Below the pieces are notes generated by a model. That model was given only the letters and a program-made list of their open reading frames with translations. It searched no databases and was not told where the DNA came from. Below, piece after piece: positions 29,474-37,317 of a DNA stretch of 64,000 nucleotides. The position numbers were made by a program, and so were the translations under genes. How positions within the stretch are numbered: the stretch's first letter is position 1; each line of letters starts with the position of its first letter. Source of the stretch: a virus; the IMG/VR virus record IMGVR_UViG_3300043399_000877, positions 1-64,000 of that record. The stretch is one strand, 5' to 3'.

Positions 29474-30186
29474 AGTGGTTTCAACTTTACATAATTGATT
29501 CTGCTTTTGGGAACCTTGGTAAATTCACAAGAATCCTTCGCAGAAAACTTTGCAGTAATGTGAAACTTGTCTCCGGGCTTGTGTTTCTTATCATGCATAA
29601 ATGACACAAGGTTTCCGTTGATACCACCAGTATATGCATATTTCTCAAAACGTTGGATGTAAAACGTCCGCAGAATTTCGACAACACCTGTAACACGGCC
29701 AGCCAAATATTCACTTTCGGCAAACTCGGTCTTAAGACGCTTCCGCAACTGTGCTTCTGCATCCTCGCGATTATACAATTCCGGAATGTACCCAACAATG
29801 CCCAGTTTGTGACTTGGTGCTGTTTCTTCGCTGATGATGTTCAGCACGTCACGCTTAAACGGACTAAACTCGCCAGTCATAGCATCGAGGGTGTATCTCT
29901 TAAAGAACTTGATAGCAAGTTCCGCATTTTCAAGGTCTTCTTCAGTTACCTCAAGTGGAACAAACTTTTCAGGAATCCAGTTTTTTTGAACTGAATTGGG
30001 ATCATTTTCCATATGAGCAAGCGTATAGAAAATTTGTTCTTTGTTACAAAGAACCCGTTTTCCTTCTTCGCTAAAGGTTTGTTTGATGTATTTGCCACCG
30101 TTTGCGCGGTATGCAGCAAAGGACAATGCTATTACGAACCGGGTATTGTAAGAACCATCGTTTTGTTTAGCAGTATGCAGATTCAT
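29470..30186 (-). CDS. Hypothetical protein
   Basis: The 238-residue protein begins MNLHTAKQNDGSYNTRFVIA and is basic with a beta-rich C-terminus (GDKFHITAKFSAKDSCEFTK). It is first in its operon after a strong promoter, so it is likely made early. It overlaps the next gene by four bases. No family recognised. Confidence 0.8.
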   Translation of the reverse strand: MNLHTAKQNDGSYNTRFVIALSFAAYRANGGKYIKQTFSEEGKRVLCNKEQIFYTLAHMENDPNSVQKNWIPEKFVPLEVTEEDLENAELAIKFFKRYTLDAMTGEFSPFKRDVLNIISEETAPSHKLGIVGYIPELYNREDAEAQLRKRLKTEFAESEYLAGRVTGVVEILRTFYIQRFEKYAYTGGINGNLVSFMHDKKHKPGDKFHITAKFSAKDSCEFTKVPKSRINYVKLKPL

Positions 30187-30215
30187 CTTGTTGCCCTGAT
30201 CTAAGTTACTCGCTT

Positions 30216-30244
30216 ACAATAGCAGACGACAGGTGCGTTGTCAA
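30216..30244 (-). promoter_or_regulatory. Sigma70 promoter for the 30186-26154 run
   Basis: TTGACA, 17 bases, TATTGT on the minus strand. Confidence 0.75.
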
Positions 30245-30274
30245 GAGCTGTTGATAAAAAACATCATAACTGCA

Positions 30275-30493
30275 TCATAGGCGATGTATTATTCTGCCCT
30301 TGGTTAAATCATAGGGAGTCATTTCAACTCGAACGCGGTCACCCATGACCAACCGTATTTTGTGTTGTCTCATTTTTCCACCAGTGTATGCTGTTATCTG
30401 GTGCTCGTTGTCTAATTTTATTCTAAAAGTTTGATTTGGTAAAACCTCGATGATTTCACCTTCGTAGTCAAGCATGTCGTTAGCCTTGGCCAT
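30275..30493 (-). CDS. infA: Translation initiation factor IF-1
   Basis: The 72-residue protein is IF-1 by length and motifs: [36 protein letters not shown] and [18 protein letters not shown], the OB fold that binds the ribosomal A site. Phage copies are rare. With bS21, an initiator tRNA and many tRNAs it points to control of translation initiation. It overlaps the DUF1289 gene by 14 bases. Confidence 0.96.
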   Translation of the reverse strand: MAKANDMLDYEGEIIEVLPNQTFRIKLDNEHQITAYTGGKMRQHKIRLVMGDRVRVEMTPYDLTKGRIIHRL

Positions 30494-30710
30494 TTTGGTC
30501 CTTTGTGTTCAATGTAGAGTCCTTTCTTTTTCCACCTCTTCTCCTATATATCATTTTTTTACGATTTTCTAAGTCGTCTAGCACTTTTTTCTTTTGAGCA
30601 TCAGAAAAAAATTTCCATTTGGAAATTTCCTCTCGAGTCCGATAACATCCTACACAAATGTTTTCAACAGTGTGTATAACACATATTTTAACACATGGTG
30701 TCGGCGTCAT
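30480..30710 (-). CDS. DUF1289 protein
   Basis: The 76-residue protein begins [20 protein letters not shown] and continues [12 protein letters not shown], the Cys-containing DUF1289 signature (C-x-x-x-C ... C-x-G-C-x-R-T-x-x-E-I). In proteobacteria these small proteins are of unknown role, possibly metal binding. A frame extending further upstream lacks a credible start. Coupled to infA. Confidence 0.8.
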   Translation of the reverse strand: MTPTPCVKICVIHTVENICVGCYRTREEISKWKFFSDAQKKKVLDDLENRKKMIYRRRGGKRKDSTLNTKDQNGQG

Positions 30711-30833
30711 TTTTGGCGGCCCGTTAGCTTCCTTGGTTTTGGACCCCAAGAGTGAAACCTCTGCTGATGCAGAATTTGTAGATTCGCGCAGTAGTCCGCG
30801 ACGGGCCAACCGCGGCGCCCTACTGTCAACAAA

Positions 30834-30862
30834 TATTTAGCAAACAGAACGGCGACTGTCAA
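30834..30862 (-). promoter_or_regulatory. Sigma70 promoter for DUF1289-infA
   Basis: TTGACA, 17 bases, TAAATA on the minus strand; the -10 is also part of a CTAAATA late-type motif. Confidence 0.65.
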
Positions 30863-30880
30863 TAAAAAATAAATATTTTT

Positions 30881-31315
30881 ATGATGATTAATGACATTTA
30901 TATTGAAGCTTTTAGAAATGTAATTCATGAAACCGAGCGAGTCACGGGTTATACTGTACCTGAACCGGTCAAGACATATGTAGTAATGCTGTTGTCAAGT
31001 TATATGGATCGTACGAATTTTATGCCCAATCGTGCATTTATTGAAGAGTTGTTATCTCTGTACAGTCATCGTAAGGCCAAAGAGCTCGGAGATACGTGTC
31101 TGTTTTTAACCGGAGTTTTTCCAGAATACGGAAAGCGATACGGTATTGATAAAAACTACTACATGGGAATTGGCATGGAAAGTTATAACATTGCATCACG
31201 ACAGTTAAATGATCAATTGCTTAAAATGCTATCGGATAATTTTTCGTACTTGCAACGTTTTATTGAAATAAGCACTAAGCCGAATATATTACGAGAAATA
31301 AGCATTTGTAGATGA
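30881..31315 (+). CDS. Conserved hypothetical protein on the plus strand
   Basis: This 144-residue protein is one of few plus-strand genes. It begins MMINDIYIEAFRNVIHETER and carries LFLTGVFPEYGKRYGI, then MGIGMESYNIAS near residue 105, a block found in bacterial proteins of unknown function. It is bounded downstream by a strong terminator and reads away from the divergent DUF1289-infA promoter. It may be a captured host gene. Confidence 0.82.
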   Translation: MMINDIYIEAFRNVIHETERVTGYTVPEPVKTYVVMLLSSYMDRTNFMPNRAFIEELLSLYSHRKAKELGDTCLFLTGVFPEYGKRYGIDKNYYMGIGMESYNIASRQLNDQLLKMLSDNFSYLQRFIEISTKPNILREISICR

Positions 31316-31317
31316 AT

Positions 31318-31343
31318 GAAGCGGGCCTGGCCCGCTTCATCTT
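31318..31343. terminator. Terminator between convergent genes
   Basis: GAAGCGGGCC and GGCCCGCTTC form a 10-bp stem followed by ATCTTT. It serves the plus-strand gene and overlaps the stop of the minus-strand gene at 31337. Confidence 0.85.
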
Positions 31344-31525
31344 TCAGTAAATTTTTCGTAGAGTGTTACAATTACACCGGCGTATCCGCCTATGGTGAAA
31401 AACGCAAAAGTCAAAAGCCATTCACCCAGCGTTTCGTCACCCCTCCGGGCTGCATTGAAGTATTCATACAGAGCATGTAAGAATCCCACTACAAACCAAG
31501 ATATGACCCAAAAAGATAAACTCAT
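31337..31525 (-). CDS. Small two-span membrane protein
   Basis: The 62-residue protein begins MSLSFWVISWFVVGFLHALY and has a second span LLTFAFFTIGGYAGVIVTLY. It follows the barrel-protein gene. Function unknown. Confidence 0.72.
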   Translation of the reverse strand: MSLSFWVISWFVVGFLHALYEYFNAARRGDETLGEWLLTFAFFTIGGYAGVIVTLYEKFTER

Positions 31526-31542
31526 GTTACCTCACAGTAGTG

Positions 31543-31562
31543 GGCCGGGGTCTCCCCCGGCC
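31543..31562 (-). other. Strong GC hairpin after the barrel-protein gene
   Basis: GGCCGGGG-TCT-CCCCCGGCC sits just after the barrel stop codon. No T-run follows, so it may trim or protect the mRNA end or partly terminate, lowering expression of the membrane protein behind it. Confidence 0.55.
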
Positions 31563-31568
31563 GACCTA

Positions 31569-32159
31569 TCAGAAGCTAAACTTCACACCAAGGTGTGCTT
31601 GGGTGTTATCAGCAGCAGCACCGTCGAAGTTGTAACGGACGCTGGGAGTGATTGCGATGTTTTCGGCAACCGCAAAGTCAACGCCGACTTCAGCAAGTCC
31701 GCCCTGCTTTGCCCAGTCGTTGGTAGCATCCCAGGTGTAACCAACTTCACCCCAAACAGTGACAGCTTCGGCAGCAACGTACGAAGCACCGAGGGTCGGG
31801 GTCACAGCCAGCACTTCGCTGTTAACGAAGTATTCGGCATCAGCACGGCCGTAGAGGCTAAGTGCATCACGAGAGTAAGTCATGGTGTATTCAGCACCGA
31901 TCGAAAATTCGTCATCTGCACGATGAGTAGTTGCATACACATCGAGAGCACCGGTGGCGTTAGCACCAGCGTCGTAGGAAAGTGCTTCGTAGCCCACAGT
32001 CAGGCTATCATAACCATTATCAGCAGTACCTTCCAGCACAAATTCAAGTTTACCGGTTTCAGCAGTCAGCGTGACGCCAGTGTTGTCGAAGTCGTTGGCA
32101 GAAGCGACAGTGGCAGAGACGGCCATTGCGGCAGCGGCAACAAAAACAGTTTTCATCAT
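31569..32159 (-). CDS. Outer-membrane beta-barrel (porin-like) protein
   Basis: The 196-residue protein has a signal peptide (MMKTVFVAAAAMAVSATVAS, cleavage near ASA-N) and alternating hydrophobic strands throughout, ending VKFSF with the terminal Phe used for barrel assembly. It has its own promoter (TTGCAT, 17 bases, TAATTA near 32200-32228), AAGGAA ribosome site and GC hairpin after it, so it looks strongly expressed. Barrel genes in phages could change host permeability or block entry of other phages; that is inference. Confidence 0.85.
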   Translation of the reverse strand: MMKTVFVAAAAMAVSATVASANDFDNTGVTLTAETGKLEFVLEGTADNGYDSLTVGYEALSYDAGANATGALDVYATTHRADDEFSIGAEYTMTYSRDALSLYGRADAEYFVNSEVLAVTPTLGASYVAAEAVTVWGEVGYTWDATNDWAKQGGLAEVGVDFAVAENIAITPSVRYNFDGAAADNTQAHLGVKFSF

Positions 32160-32255
32160 CTTGTATAGTTTCCTTTTATGTTAAGCACAATTGCTTATGC
32201 ACTATAATTAGCACGAATGTTTCTATAATGCAACAAAAATATTGAGCTGAACGTG

Positions 32256-32933
32256 TTAGTGGGCTCTAGATGTTGCATTTATGCAACGCAATTTTTGGTC
32301 TATAACTGATACTGTTTGGTCAGAACAAACAACTTCGTAATGATTTACTGGAATTTCTACAATTTCCATCTTATCTTCGAGATATCGCATGCTTTCAATG
32401 GTTACCACACTGTCGTTTGGTTCGTTCATCCACGGGGCATGACCGCGAGTTGTAACTATCTGCGTCCAAGGAATATTTGAAATATCTACTTGTTGTGCTT
32501 CGATAATTGGGGCGCTCTTTCTACCGATGTCTTTAAATAACTGATACTTTGGAACGATGTACCTAGCCCAATCGGCCATGCTGGATCCGCGAAACGGAGT
32601 ACTTATGCTTATTCCCCCAATCACATTGAGATGTTTAGCCATATGCAATGCGTATATTCCACCTAGGCTGTGTCCAACAACAAATATTGGACCACGATCT
32701 TGAAGGTGACTTAGCATTTCATCTAAATTTTTATAAAAACCGTTATAACTTGAGTATTCAACAAAAGTAGAAGGAACGTGTGGAAGTTTTTCTTTTATGT
32801 ATTTAAAACTCAAACTAGACTGGTTAGCACCGTGCAACCAAACAACGTGCGGATATTCTACTGTCTCCGTTTGACTTAAAACAGATTCAGTTTCAACTTG
32901 TTTTGGTTTTAGTAAGTTTAGCAGCCAATTCAT
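32256..32933 (-). CDS. Alpha/beta hydrolase
   Basis: The 225-residue protein has HVVWLHGANQSS near residue 30, nucleophile elbow GHSLGG near 86, a candidate Asp in NEPNDSVVTI and a His in PVNHYEV, which together form a plausible triad. It begins MNWLLNLLKPKQ after a TATAAATA motif at 32939-32946. Most like lipase/esterase-type hydrolases; substrate unknown. Confidence 0.82.
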   Translation of the reverse strand: MNWLLNLLKPKQVETESVLSQTETVEYPHVVWLHGANQSSLSFKYIKEKLPHVPSTFVEYSSYNGFYKNLDEMLSHLQDRGPIFVVGHSLGGIYALHMAKHLNVIGGISISTPFRGSSMADWARYIVPKYQLFKDIGRKSAPIIEAQQVDISNIPWTQIVTTRGHAPWMNEPNDSVVTIESMRYLEDKMEIVEIPVNHYEVVCSDQTVSVIDQKLRCINATSRAH

Positions 32934-32938
32934 ACAAT

Positions 32939-32946
32939 TATTTATA
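32939..32946 (-). promoter_or_regulatory. T4-type late promoter motif
   Basis: TATAAATA lies six bases before the hydrolase start, so the message would be nearly leaderless if used. Other clear copies are at 35005, 39153, 48325, 52374, 57035 and 59343. Confidence 0.55.
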
Positions 32947-33622
32947 TGTCTGGAAACAGACATTCGCGAACAAACAGGTCAACATCAGCCTCATTGAGGC
33001 CCAACGCTTTCATAGTTTTTGGTGTGTGCGGATTTTGTTTTTGATAATGTGCGTAACGATTTTGCAGTTTTTTGCCAATTTCTGGATCGGACCGGTTATT
33101 ATAAGTTCCGATATCCATCAAATAGTTCGTTATACTTTCGTTACTGAAGTCAAAAAGTTTTTGAAGTTCTTCCGGATCGTTTATATTACCGGCAGCAATC
33201 ATCGATTCAGTAAAAATTTGTTTAGCCCAATCCGGAAGTTCTCTAGTTTTTTTCCAAACAGTTGAATCCGTAGCAACAGCAAAATCATCTATCATTTGAT
33301 GATGTGCATTTGTTGTGGGAGAATAATCGTGAAAGAAACCGGTAATCTTATGTTTACCGGCTATAACATCTAAACCGAAAATAGGACCGTCATTGTGCAA
33401 GTGTGGAAATACGCAACAATGCATCATCCACAATCCTTTAGATTGCCTTGCATCAACTACATCAACGTGAGCACGTCTATAACTATCACTAGTCCAAACA
33501 CGATTTACCCAACCCGGTTGGTTAAATCTCTCCATCCCGGGTTCTGATATTTCAGTTCCGGTTCGGTCAAAAGCTGCTTCCAGATTATTCTGGAGTAGTA
33601 TCAGTGTTTTCCATATTTCCAT
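32942..33622 (-). CDS. pcyX: Ferredoxin-dependent bilin reductase (PcyX/PebS-like)
   Basis: This protein of about 226 residues belongs to the FDBR family: NRVWTSDSYRRAHVDVVDAR near residue 40, GLWMMHCCVFPHLHNDGPIF near 65, GLDVIAGKHKITGFFHDYSP just after. The conserved Asp of F-G-L-D-V is present. FDBRs reduce biliverdin to phycobilins. It overlaps the heme oxygenase gene, so heme to biliverdin to bilin is encoded as one unit. PcyX is the branch described from phages of non-cyanobacterial hosts; I place it there by context rather than by phylogeny. The exact start (33622 or 33625) is uncertain. Confidence 0.88.
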   Translation of the reverse strand: MEIWKTLILLQNNLEAAFDRTGTEISEPGMERFNQPGWVNRVWTSDSYRRAHVDVVDARQSKGLWMMHCCVFPHLHNDGPIFGLDVIAGKHKITGFFHDYSPTTNAHHQMIDDFAVATDSTVWKKTRELPDWAKQIFTESMIAAGNINDPEELQKLFDFSNESITNYLMDIGTYNNRSDPEIGKKLQNRYAHYQKQNPHTPKTMKALGLNEADVDLFVRECLFPDI

Positions 33623-34148
33623 CATCAAGTTCTTCAAACAATCTAATGGCAAAATTGAAACACACTATTGCTTCGTCAGCCATTTCATCTTTAAGCATAG
33701 AACGTATTTTACGTTCTAGTTCTTCTCTGTTTTCAAATTCATACATTTTTCCCGACCCCGGGCTCTTTTTCTTAAGAATTTGACCACCATACATATCACC
33801 GAAGTGACGCACATATACATGTGCCAATAACCCATCGTGGTCCAGTGTATGAACATGCCGTTCGTATTCTCTTACCAATGGAGAAATAATATCCATGGTT
33901 GCGTGTGGGACTCCGAACTTATTTTCAAGTTCCATTAAATCCTCGTACATCTTGTTGCTTCTGCAAACTTCGCGTATACTCGGAATTTTGTTATAAACGT
34001 ATGTTTCTAATACGGAGTATATAAGATACTGATTATACAGATATCTGTAGTACTCTTCCGGAGTCAGTCCACGGATAAGCTTTCTTGCAAACGAAGTTCG
34101 TTCTGCTTTTTTATGTACTTCCCAGGTAAGTTCTTTTAGTTTACTCAT
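33585..34148 (-). CDS. ho1: Heme oxygenase
   Basis: The 187-residue protein has ELTWEVHKKAERTSFARKL with the heme-ligand His near residue 12 and AHVYVRHFGDMYGGQILKKK near 122, the distal-helix signature with the conserved G-G. It opens heme to biliverdin, releasing CO and iron. The ATG overlaps the clpS stop as ATGA, and its 3' end overlaps the bilin reductase. Confidence 0.95.
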   Translation of the reverse strand: MSKLKELTWEVHKKAERTSFARKLIRGLTPEEYYRYLYNQYLIYSVLETYVYNKIPSIREVCRSNKMYEDLMELENKFGVPHATMDIISPLVREYERHVHTLDHDGLLAHVYVRHFGDMYGGQILKKKSPGSGKMYEFENREELERKIRSMLKDEMADEAIVCFNFAIRLFEELDDGNMENTDTTPE

Positions 34149-34450
34149 GAATCTTCTTCTACTTTTATCTTTAACGGAAAACCGTTCTCTCTACTTATCC
34201 CAGTGGCCTCTAGAGCTTTTTGTTCTGCAATTTCATAACTGTAAATACCAACAACGCCACTGCCTTCTTCGTGAATACGAACTGTAATTGTACGAGCAAC
34301 TTCTTCGGTGTGCTTAAACAATTCAACAAGCAAACTTACAACAAAATCCATAGGAGTTTTGTCATCATTTAAGAACACAATTTTGTATTTTTTTGGTTCA
34401 GAAACAGTAATTTTTATTTTTTCGTCAAGTAAAACATCAGTAGCAGTCAT
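34145..34450 (-). CDS. clpS: ClpS-like protease adaptor
   Basis: The 101-residue protein begins MTATDVLLDEKIKITV and has YKIVFLNDDKTPMDFVVSLL near residue 20, then EEVARTITVRIHEEGSGVVG and YEIAEQKA, the ClpS core with its N-degron pocket. ACGGAG precedes the ATG. ClpS brings N-degron substrates to ClpAP; the phage supplies ClpP as well. The preceding hairpin and Hsp20 gene suggest stepped-down expression. Confidence 0.93.
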   Translation of the reverse strand: MTATDVLLDEKIKITVSEPKKYKIVFLNDDKTPMDFVVSLLVELFKHTEEVARTITVRIHEEGSGVVGIYSYEIAEQKALEATGISRENGFPLKIKVEEDS

Positions 34451-34470
34451 TATCATCTCCGTTTGAAAAT

Positions 34471-34493
34471 GGGGCGGCCAGCAGCGCCGCCCC
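34471..34493 (-). terminator. Hairpin between hsp20 and clpS (attenuator-like)
   Basis: GGGGCGGC and GCCGCCCC form an 8-bp GC stem followed by ATTTTC on the minus strand. Probably a leaky terminator reducing read-through from hsp20 into clpS-ho1-pcyX. Confidence 0.6.
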
Positions 34494-34500
34494 AACTTGA

Positions 34501-34950
34501 TTAGCCTTCGATTAGCTTTGTTGAGTTTATGGCTATCTTTTTGGGTTGTAGTTCTTCTGGAACATTTCTCTTTAAGTGAATGTTAAGAATGCCCAGCTCT
34601 AGTGTAGCATTAGCTACTTCGATATGATCTGCAAGTGTAAAACTTCTGCGGAAATTTCTGTTTCCGATTCCCTTGTGCAGATACTTTACGTCCTCCCCGC
34701 CTTTGGGCGTAAATCCTTCAACAGTTAAGACGTTTTTGTCTAGCGTTATGTCTAGATTATCCATTCCAAATCCGGCAACAGCAACGCTAATCATCCATTC
34801 GTCGTCGTTTATCTCAGCGACGTTATACGGAGGATAATTTGTGTTTTGGCTGCTTGCAAAGCTTCTTTCGATTTCATCAAACAAGCGTTCAAAACCTACT
34901 GCTGTGCGGGTGATTTGTGGAAAATCTAAAGTTAGTGTTCTTGGTGTCAT
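34501..34950 (-). CDS. hsp20: Small heat-shock protein, Hsp20/IbpA family
   Basis: The 149-residue protein begins MTPRTLTLDFPQITRTAVGF and has the alpha-crystallin domain: YNVAEINDDEWMISVAVAGF, LTVEGFTPK, YLHKGIGNRNFRRSFTLADH and LNIHLKRNVPEE. AAGGAG is six bases before the ATG. Hsp20 is a near-universal gene of marine T4-like phages, thought to aid virion protein folding. TATAAATA at 35005-35012 is a likely late promoter. Confidence 0.96.
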   Translation of the reverse strand: MTPRTLTLDFPQITRTAVGFERLFDEIERSFASSQNTNYPPYNVAEINDDEWMISVAVAGFGMDNLDITLDKNVLTVEGFTPKGGEDVKYLHKGIGNRNFRRSFTLADHIEVANATLELGILNIHLKRNVPEELQPKKIAINSTKLIEG

Positions 34951-34975
34951 TTTCATCTCCTTTTTAAGCAAGAAT

Positions 34976-35012
34976 CCGTAAAACCCTTTATGGCGTTTTA
35001 CATTTTATTTAT
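34976..35012 (-). promoter_or_regulatory. Late promoter and upstream hairpin before hsp20
   Basis: TATAAATA at 35005-35012 on the minus strand is followed in the leader by a GTAAAAC/GTTTTAC inverted repeat (34978-35000). Confidence 0.6.
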
Positions 35013-35044
35013 ACAGCTATTATTCAAAAACGTCAATTTTTATT

Positions 35045-35269
35045 TCATTCTTCGCGTTTTTGTTGATTTTTCTTATAACGACGGATTGATGCAAGGCGAG
35101 CGAGCCGGCGCTTGGTCCCTTTGCTTTGATAAAATTCTCGTTCACGAAGTTCTTGCATAACCCCTTCTTCAAGAATTTTCTTTTTAAGCTTTCGCATTGC
35201 ACGACCGATATCATTGTTGTGAACTGCCACTTTAAGACCATTAATCGGGAGTTCGTTACGATTATCCAT
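35045..35269 (-). CDS. rpsU: Ribosomal protein bS21
   Basis: The 74-residue protein matches bS21: LKVAVHNNDIGRAMRKLKKK, ILEEGVMQELREREFYQSKG and a basic tail RRLARLASIRRYKKNQQKRE. bS21 sits at the anti-Shine-Dalgarno on the 30S and helps choose start sites. Phage copies are known from pelagiphages and related viruses. It overlaps the upstream gene by eight bases. Confidence 0.95.
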   Translation of the reverse strand: MDNRNELPINGLKVAVHNNDIGRAMRKLKKKILEEGVMQELREREFYQSKGTKRRLARLASIRRYKKNQQKREE

Positions 35270-35657
35270 TATTATCCTCTTGTTTAAAAAAATTTGGCAA
35301 CCAACTTAGGTCATAAATTCTGTTGGTGCTAACCATATTATATGGCGTAAAATTGTCATTTGTCAAGTAAAAAACGTTTGGATACGAAATTAAATACGTT
35401 GCAAACGTTTTTATAAGTGAAGTGGTGTTGTCTATATCAATAATCACACAGTCTGCGATTTTAGAGATCTTCAATATCCAGTCAATACTTTCAACTTCAA
35501 TTTCAGGATCACAGAAGTACACATTCATAGGATTTGGATATTGCAGAAGAAAATCCTGCAATTGATTTTTTAAATCTTGATTGGGTGATACTATTAATAT
35601 TGATTTAGAACGATTATAAAGCACATCAGGCGGTGTTATTACCGTTATGTTGTCCAT
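35262..35657 (-). CDS. Conserved hypothetical protein, receiver-like fold
   Basis: The 131-residue protein begins MDNITVITPPDVLYNRSKSI and has SILIVSPNQDLKNQLQDFL, then CVIIDIDNTTSLIK, alternating strands and helices like a response-regulator receiver or Rossmann fold without clear catalytic residues. Overlaps the big membrane protein gene by 32 bases. Function unknown. Confidence 0.72.
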   Translation of the reverse strand: MDNITVITPPDVLYNRSKSILIVSPNQDLKNQLQDFLLQYPNPMNVYFCDPEIEVESIDWILKISKIADCVIIDIDNTTSLIKTFATYLISYPNVFYLTNDNFTPYNMVSTNRIYDLSWLPNFFKQEDNNG

Positions 35658-37251
35658 TAGCTTCTCTTATTCTCTTCCATAAACTATCAGGGCCCTGCTC
35701 TGAGTTTTGCACGTAATCAGTATTATAATCAACATACTGAGCCCAAGGCAATTCATCTATAACCCCATTTATATAGTCATCTTTGAATGCTTTTAAGTTC
35801 AAACCGGGATTTTGTTCTTTCCAGAGTTTTTTTGCATTTTTCCAAGCATCATGAGCTTCATATTCTTGTAATAGTTCTTCACGTTTTCTTTGCTCTTGCT
35901 CAGTGACTATTTGCGATATTGATTCTGCTGTTCCCGTTTCTTCTGATCGATCCAGGTCCGTAACTCTTCCATCTGTTTCTTTAGAAGCGGGTGAATCCGC
36001 ACTGGTGGGACCAGCATTTTTAGTAATTGATCTATCATTATAGTTTCCAACGTCAAAACTTGTATTGTTACCAGATCTGAGTGCAAATGTTTGTTGGCTG
36101 GCTATTAACAACAATACGGCCAGTGGGTCAAAAACAAATATAATCATTATTATAACCCATCTAACCGCCTTTTCAAGCAATGCTTTATCAGACGAGTCAC
36201 CATAAATAAATTCTGCAACGTATTTCAGAGGACCAACTTCAGCTTCCACCTTTTTATATTGAGTTTCCAAGTTTATTTTTTGTTCGGTAAGTGTGTTAAC
36301 GGATTGAGTAGTTGATGCAATTCTCTCCCGAAGATCAGTTATTTGCCCAACAGTTTCATCATTGTTGGTTTGTCCTAGCTGGTCCCGTAAGCGGTTAACG
36401 AGAGCATTACTATCGCTTACCTGTTGATCAACACCTTCTCGTATTCTTGTAATTTCATCACGTGATCGAGCAATTATTTGTTCAGACTCAGCCCTTAATG
36501 AACTAATTCTTTCCGATAGTGCTGTGCGATTTTGTTCTTCAGATTGACGATAATCGTCAATAGCACGTTCAGTTGCTGGTCCCAAACTACCATCCTGCCT
36601 CACACCGATAATTGCCTGTGCTGCTCTAACGTCGTTGGATGCAAGAGCAGAATCTAGTGCGGCGATTCTCGCCAAACTTGTTTGTATCTCGCTTTCGACA
36701 GACGCAATAAGTCGTTCAGATCTCTGAGTTTCTTGGTCTATTAATGCAGTTTGTTCATCGATTAATGGTTGAACACGAGCATATGCGCTGTCAATTCGAG
36801 ATTGTTCAGCATCAATTTGAGCCTGAATTTCACTGTCTCGGGTAGTGGGGGCGGATTCTAATCGTGCAATTTCACTTTGCCAGGATTCGATTTGTGATTC
36901 CTGTCTAGCTATTTCGGTAGTTATTTGTTCAATTTGAAGTAGAGATGATTCTAAATTTGAAGTTTGCTCGATATGCGCTTTACTTAGGAAACCAAAAATT
37001 CCCATACTGGTGATTAACATAAGAGTCACAACTGCAACTGACAAATATGTCTTTAACCACCAAACGGCTTGCCGCCAATATCGATGTAACCATACTGTGG
37101 TTACAAGTTTTGCAATTTCTAGAACCGTTCCCATTATAATGATTGGGATTGCAGATGCCGGAAATATAGCTACTAAACCAGCCACACTATAGAATATAGC
37201 TACAGACGATATCGAAAGAGCTGTAATTAAAACTAAAATACCCAGTAACAT
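35626..37251 (-). CDS. Large coiled-coil membrane protein
   Basis: About 541 residues. Three or four hydrophobic spans lie in residues 1-95 (including FPASAIPIIIMGTVLEIAKL), then a long Glu/Gln/Arg-rich coiled coil to about 335, another span VRWVIIMIIFVFDPLAVLLL, and a charged cytoplasmic tail. Within the coil a stretch AIIGVRQDGSLGPATERAI looks like a peptidoglycan-binding repeat. Similar proteins occur in T4-like cyanophages. It could link membrane and wall or act in lysis timing or superinfection; not known. The start is uncertain: ATG at 37251 or TTG at 37275, neither with a good ribosome site. Confidence 0.78.
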   Translation of the reverse strand: MLLGILVLITALSISSVAIFYSVAGLVAIFPASAIPIIIMGTVLEIAKLVTTVWLHRYWRQAVWWLKTYLSVAVVTLMLITSMGIFGFLSKAHIEQTSNLESSLLQIEQITTEIARQESQIESWQSEIARLESAPTTRDSEIQAQIDAEQSRIDSAYARVQPLIDEQTALIDQETQRSERLIASVESEIQTSLARIAALDSALASNDVRAAQAIIGVRQDGSLGPATERAIDDYRQSEEQNRTALSERISSLRAESEQIIARSRDEITRIREGVDQQVSDSNALVNRLRDQLGQTNNDETVGQITDLRERIASTTQSVNTLTEQKINLETQYKKVEAEVGPLKYVAEFIYGDSSDKALLEKAVRWVIIMIIFVFDPLAVLLLIASQQTFALRSGNNTSFDVGNYNDRSITKNAGPTSADSPASKETDGRVTDLDRSEETGTAESISQIVTEQEQRKREELLQEYEAHDAWKNAKKLWKEQNPGLNLKAFKDDYINGVIDELPWAQYVDYNTDYVQNSEQGPDSLWKRIREANGQHNGNNTA

Positions 37252-37286
37252 GATACAATATTTATTCTTTTTCAATAGAGAAAACT

Positions 37287-37317
37287 ATGCGAAGGGTATT
37301 ACCCTCTTCGCATAGTG
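37287..37317 (-). terminator. Terminator after the gene at 37299
   Basis: ACTATGCGAAG and CTTCGCATAGT form an 11-bp stem followed by TTTTC; it includes the stop codon of the 37299 gene. Confidence 0.7.
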
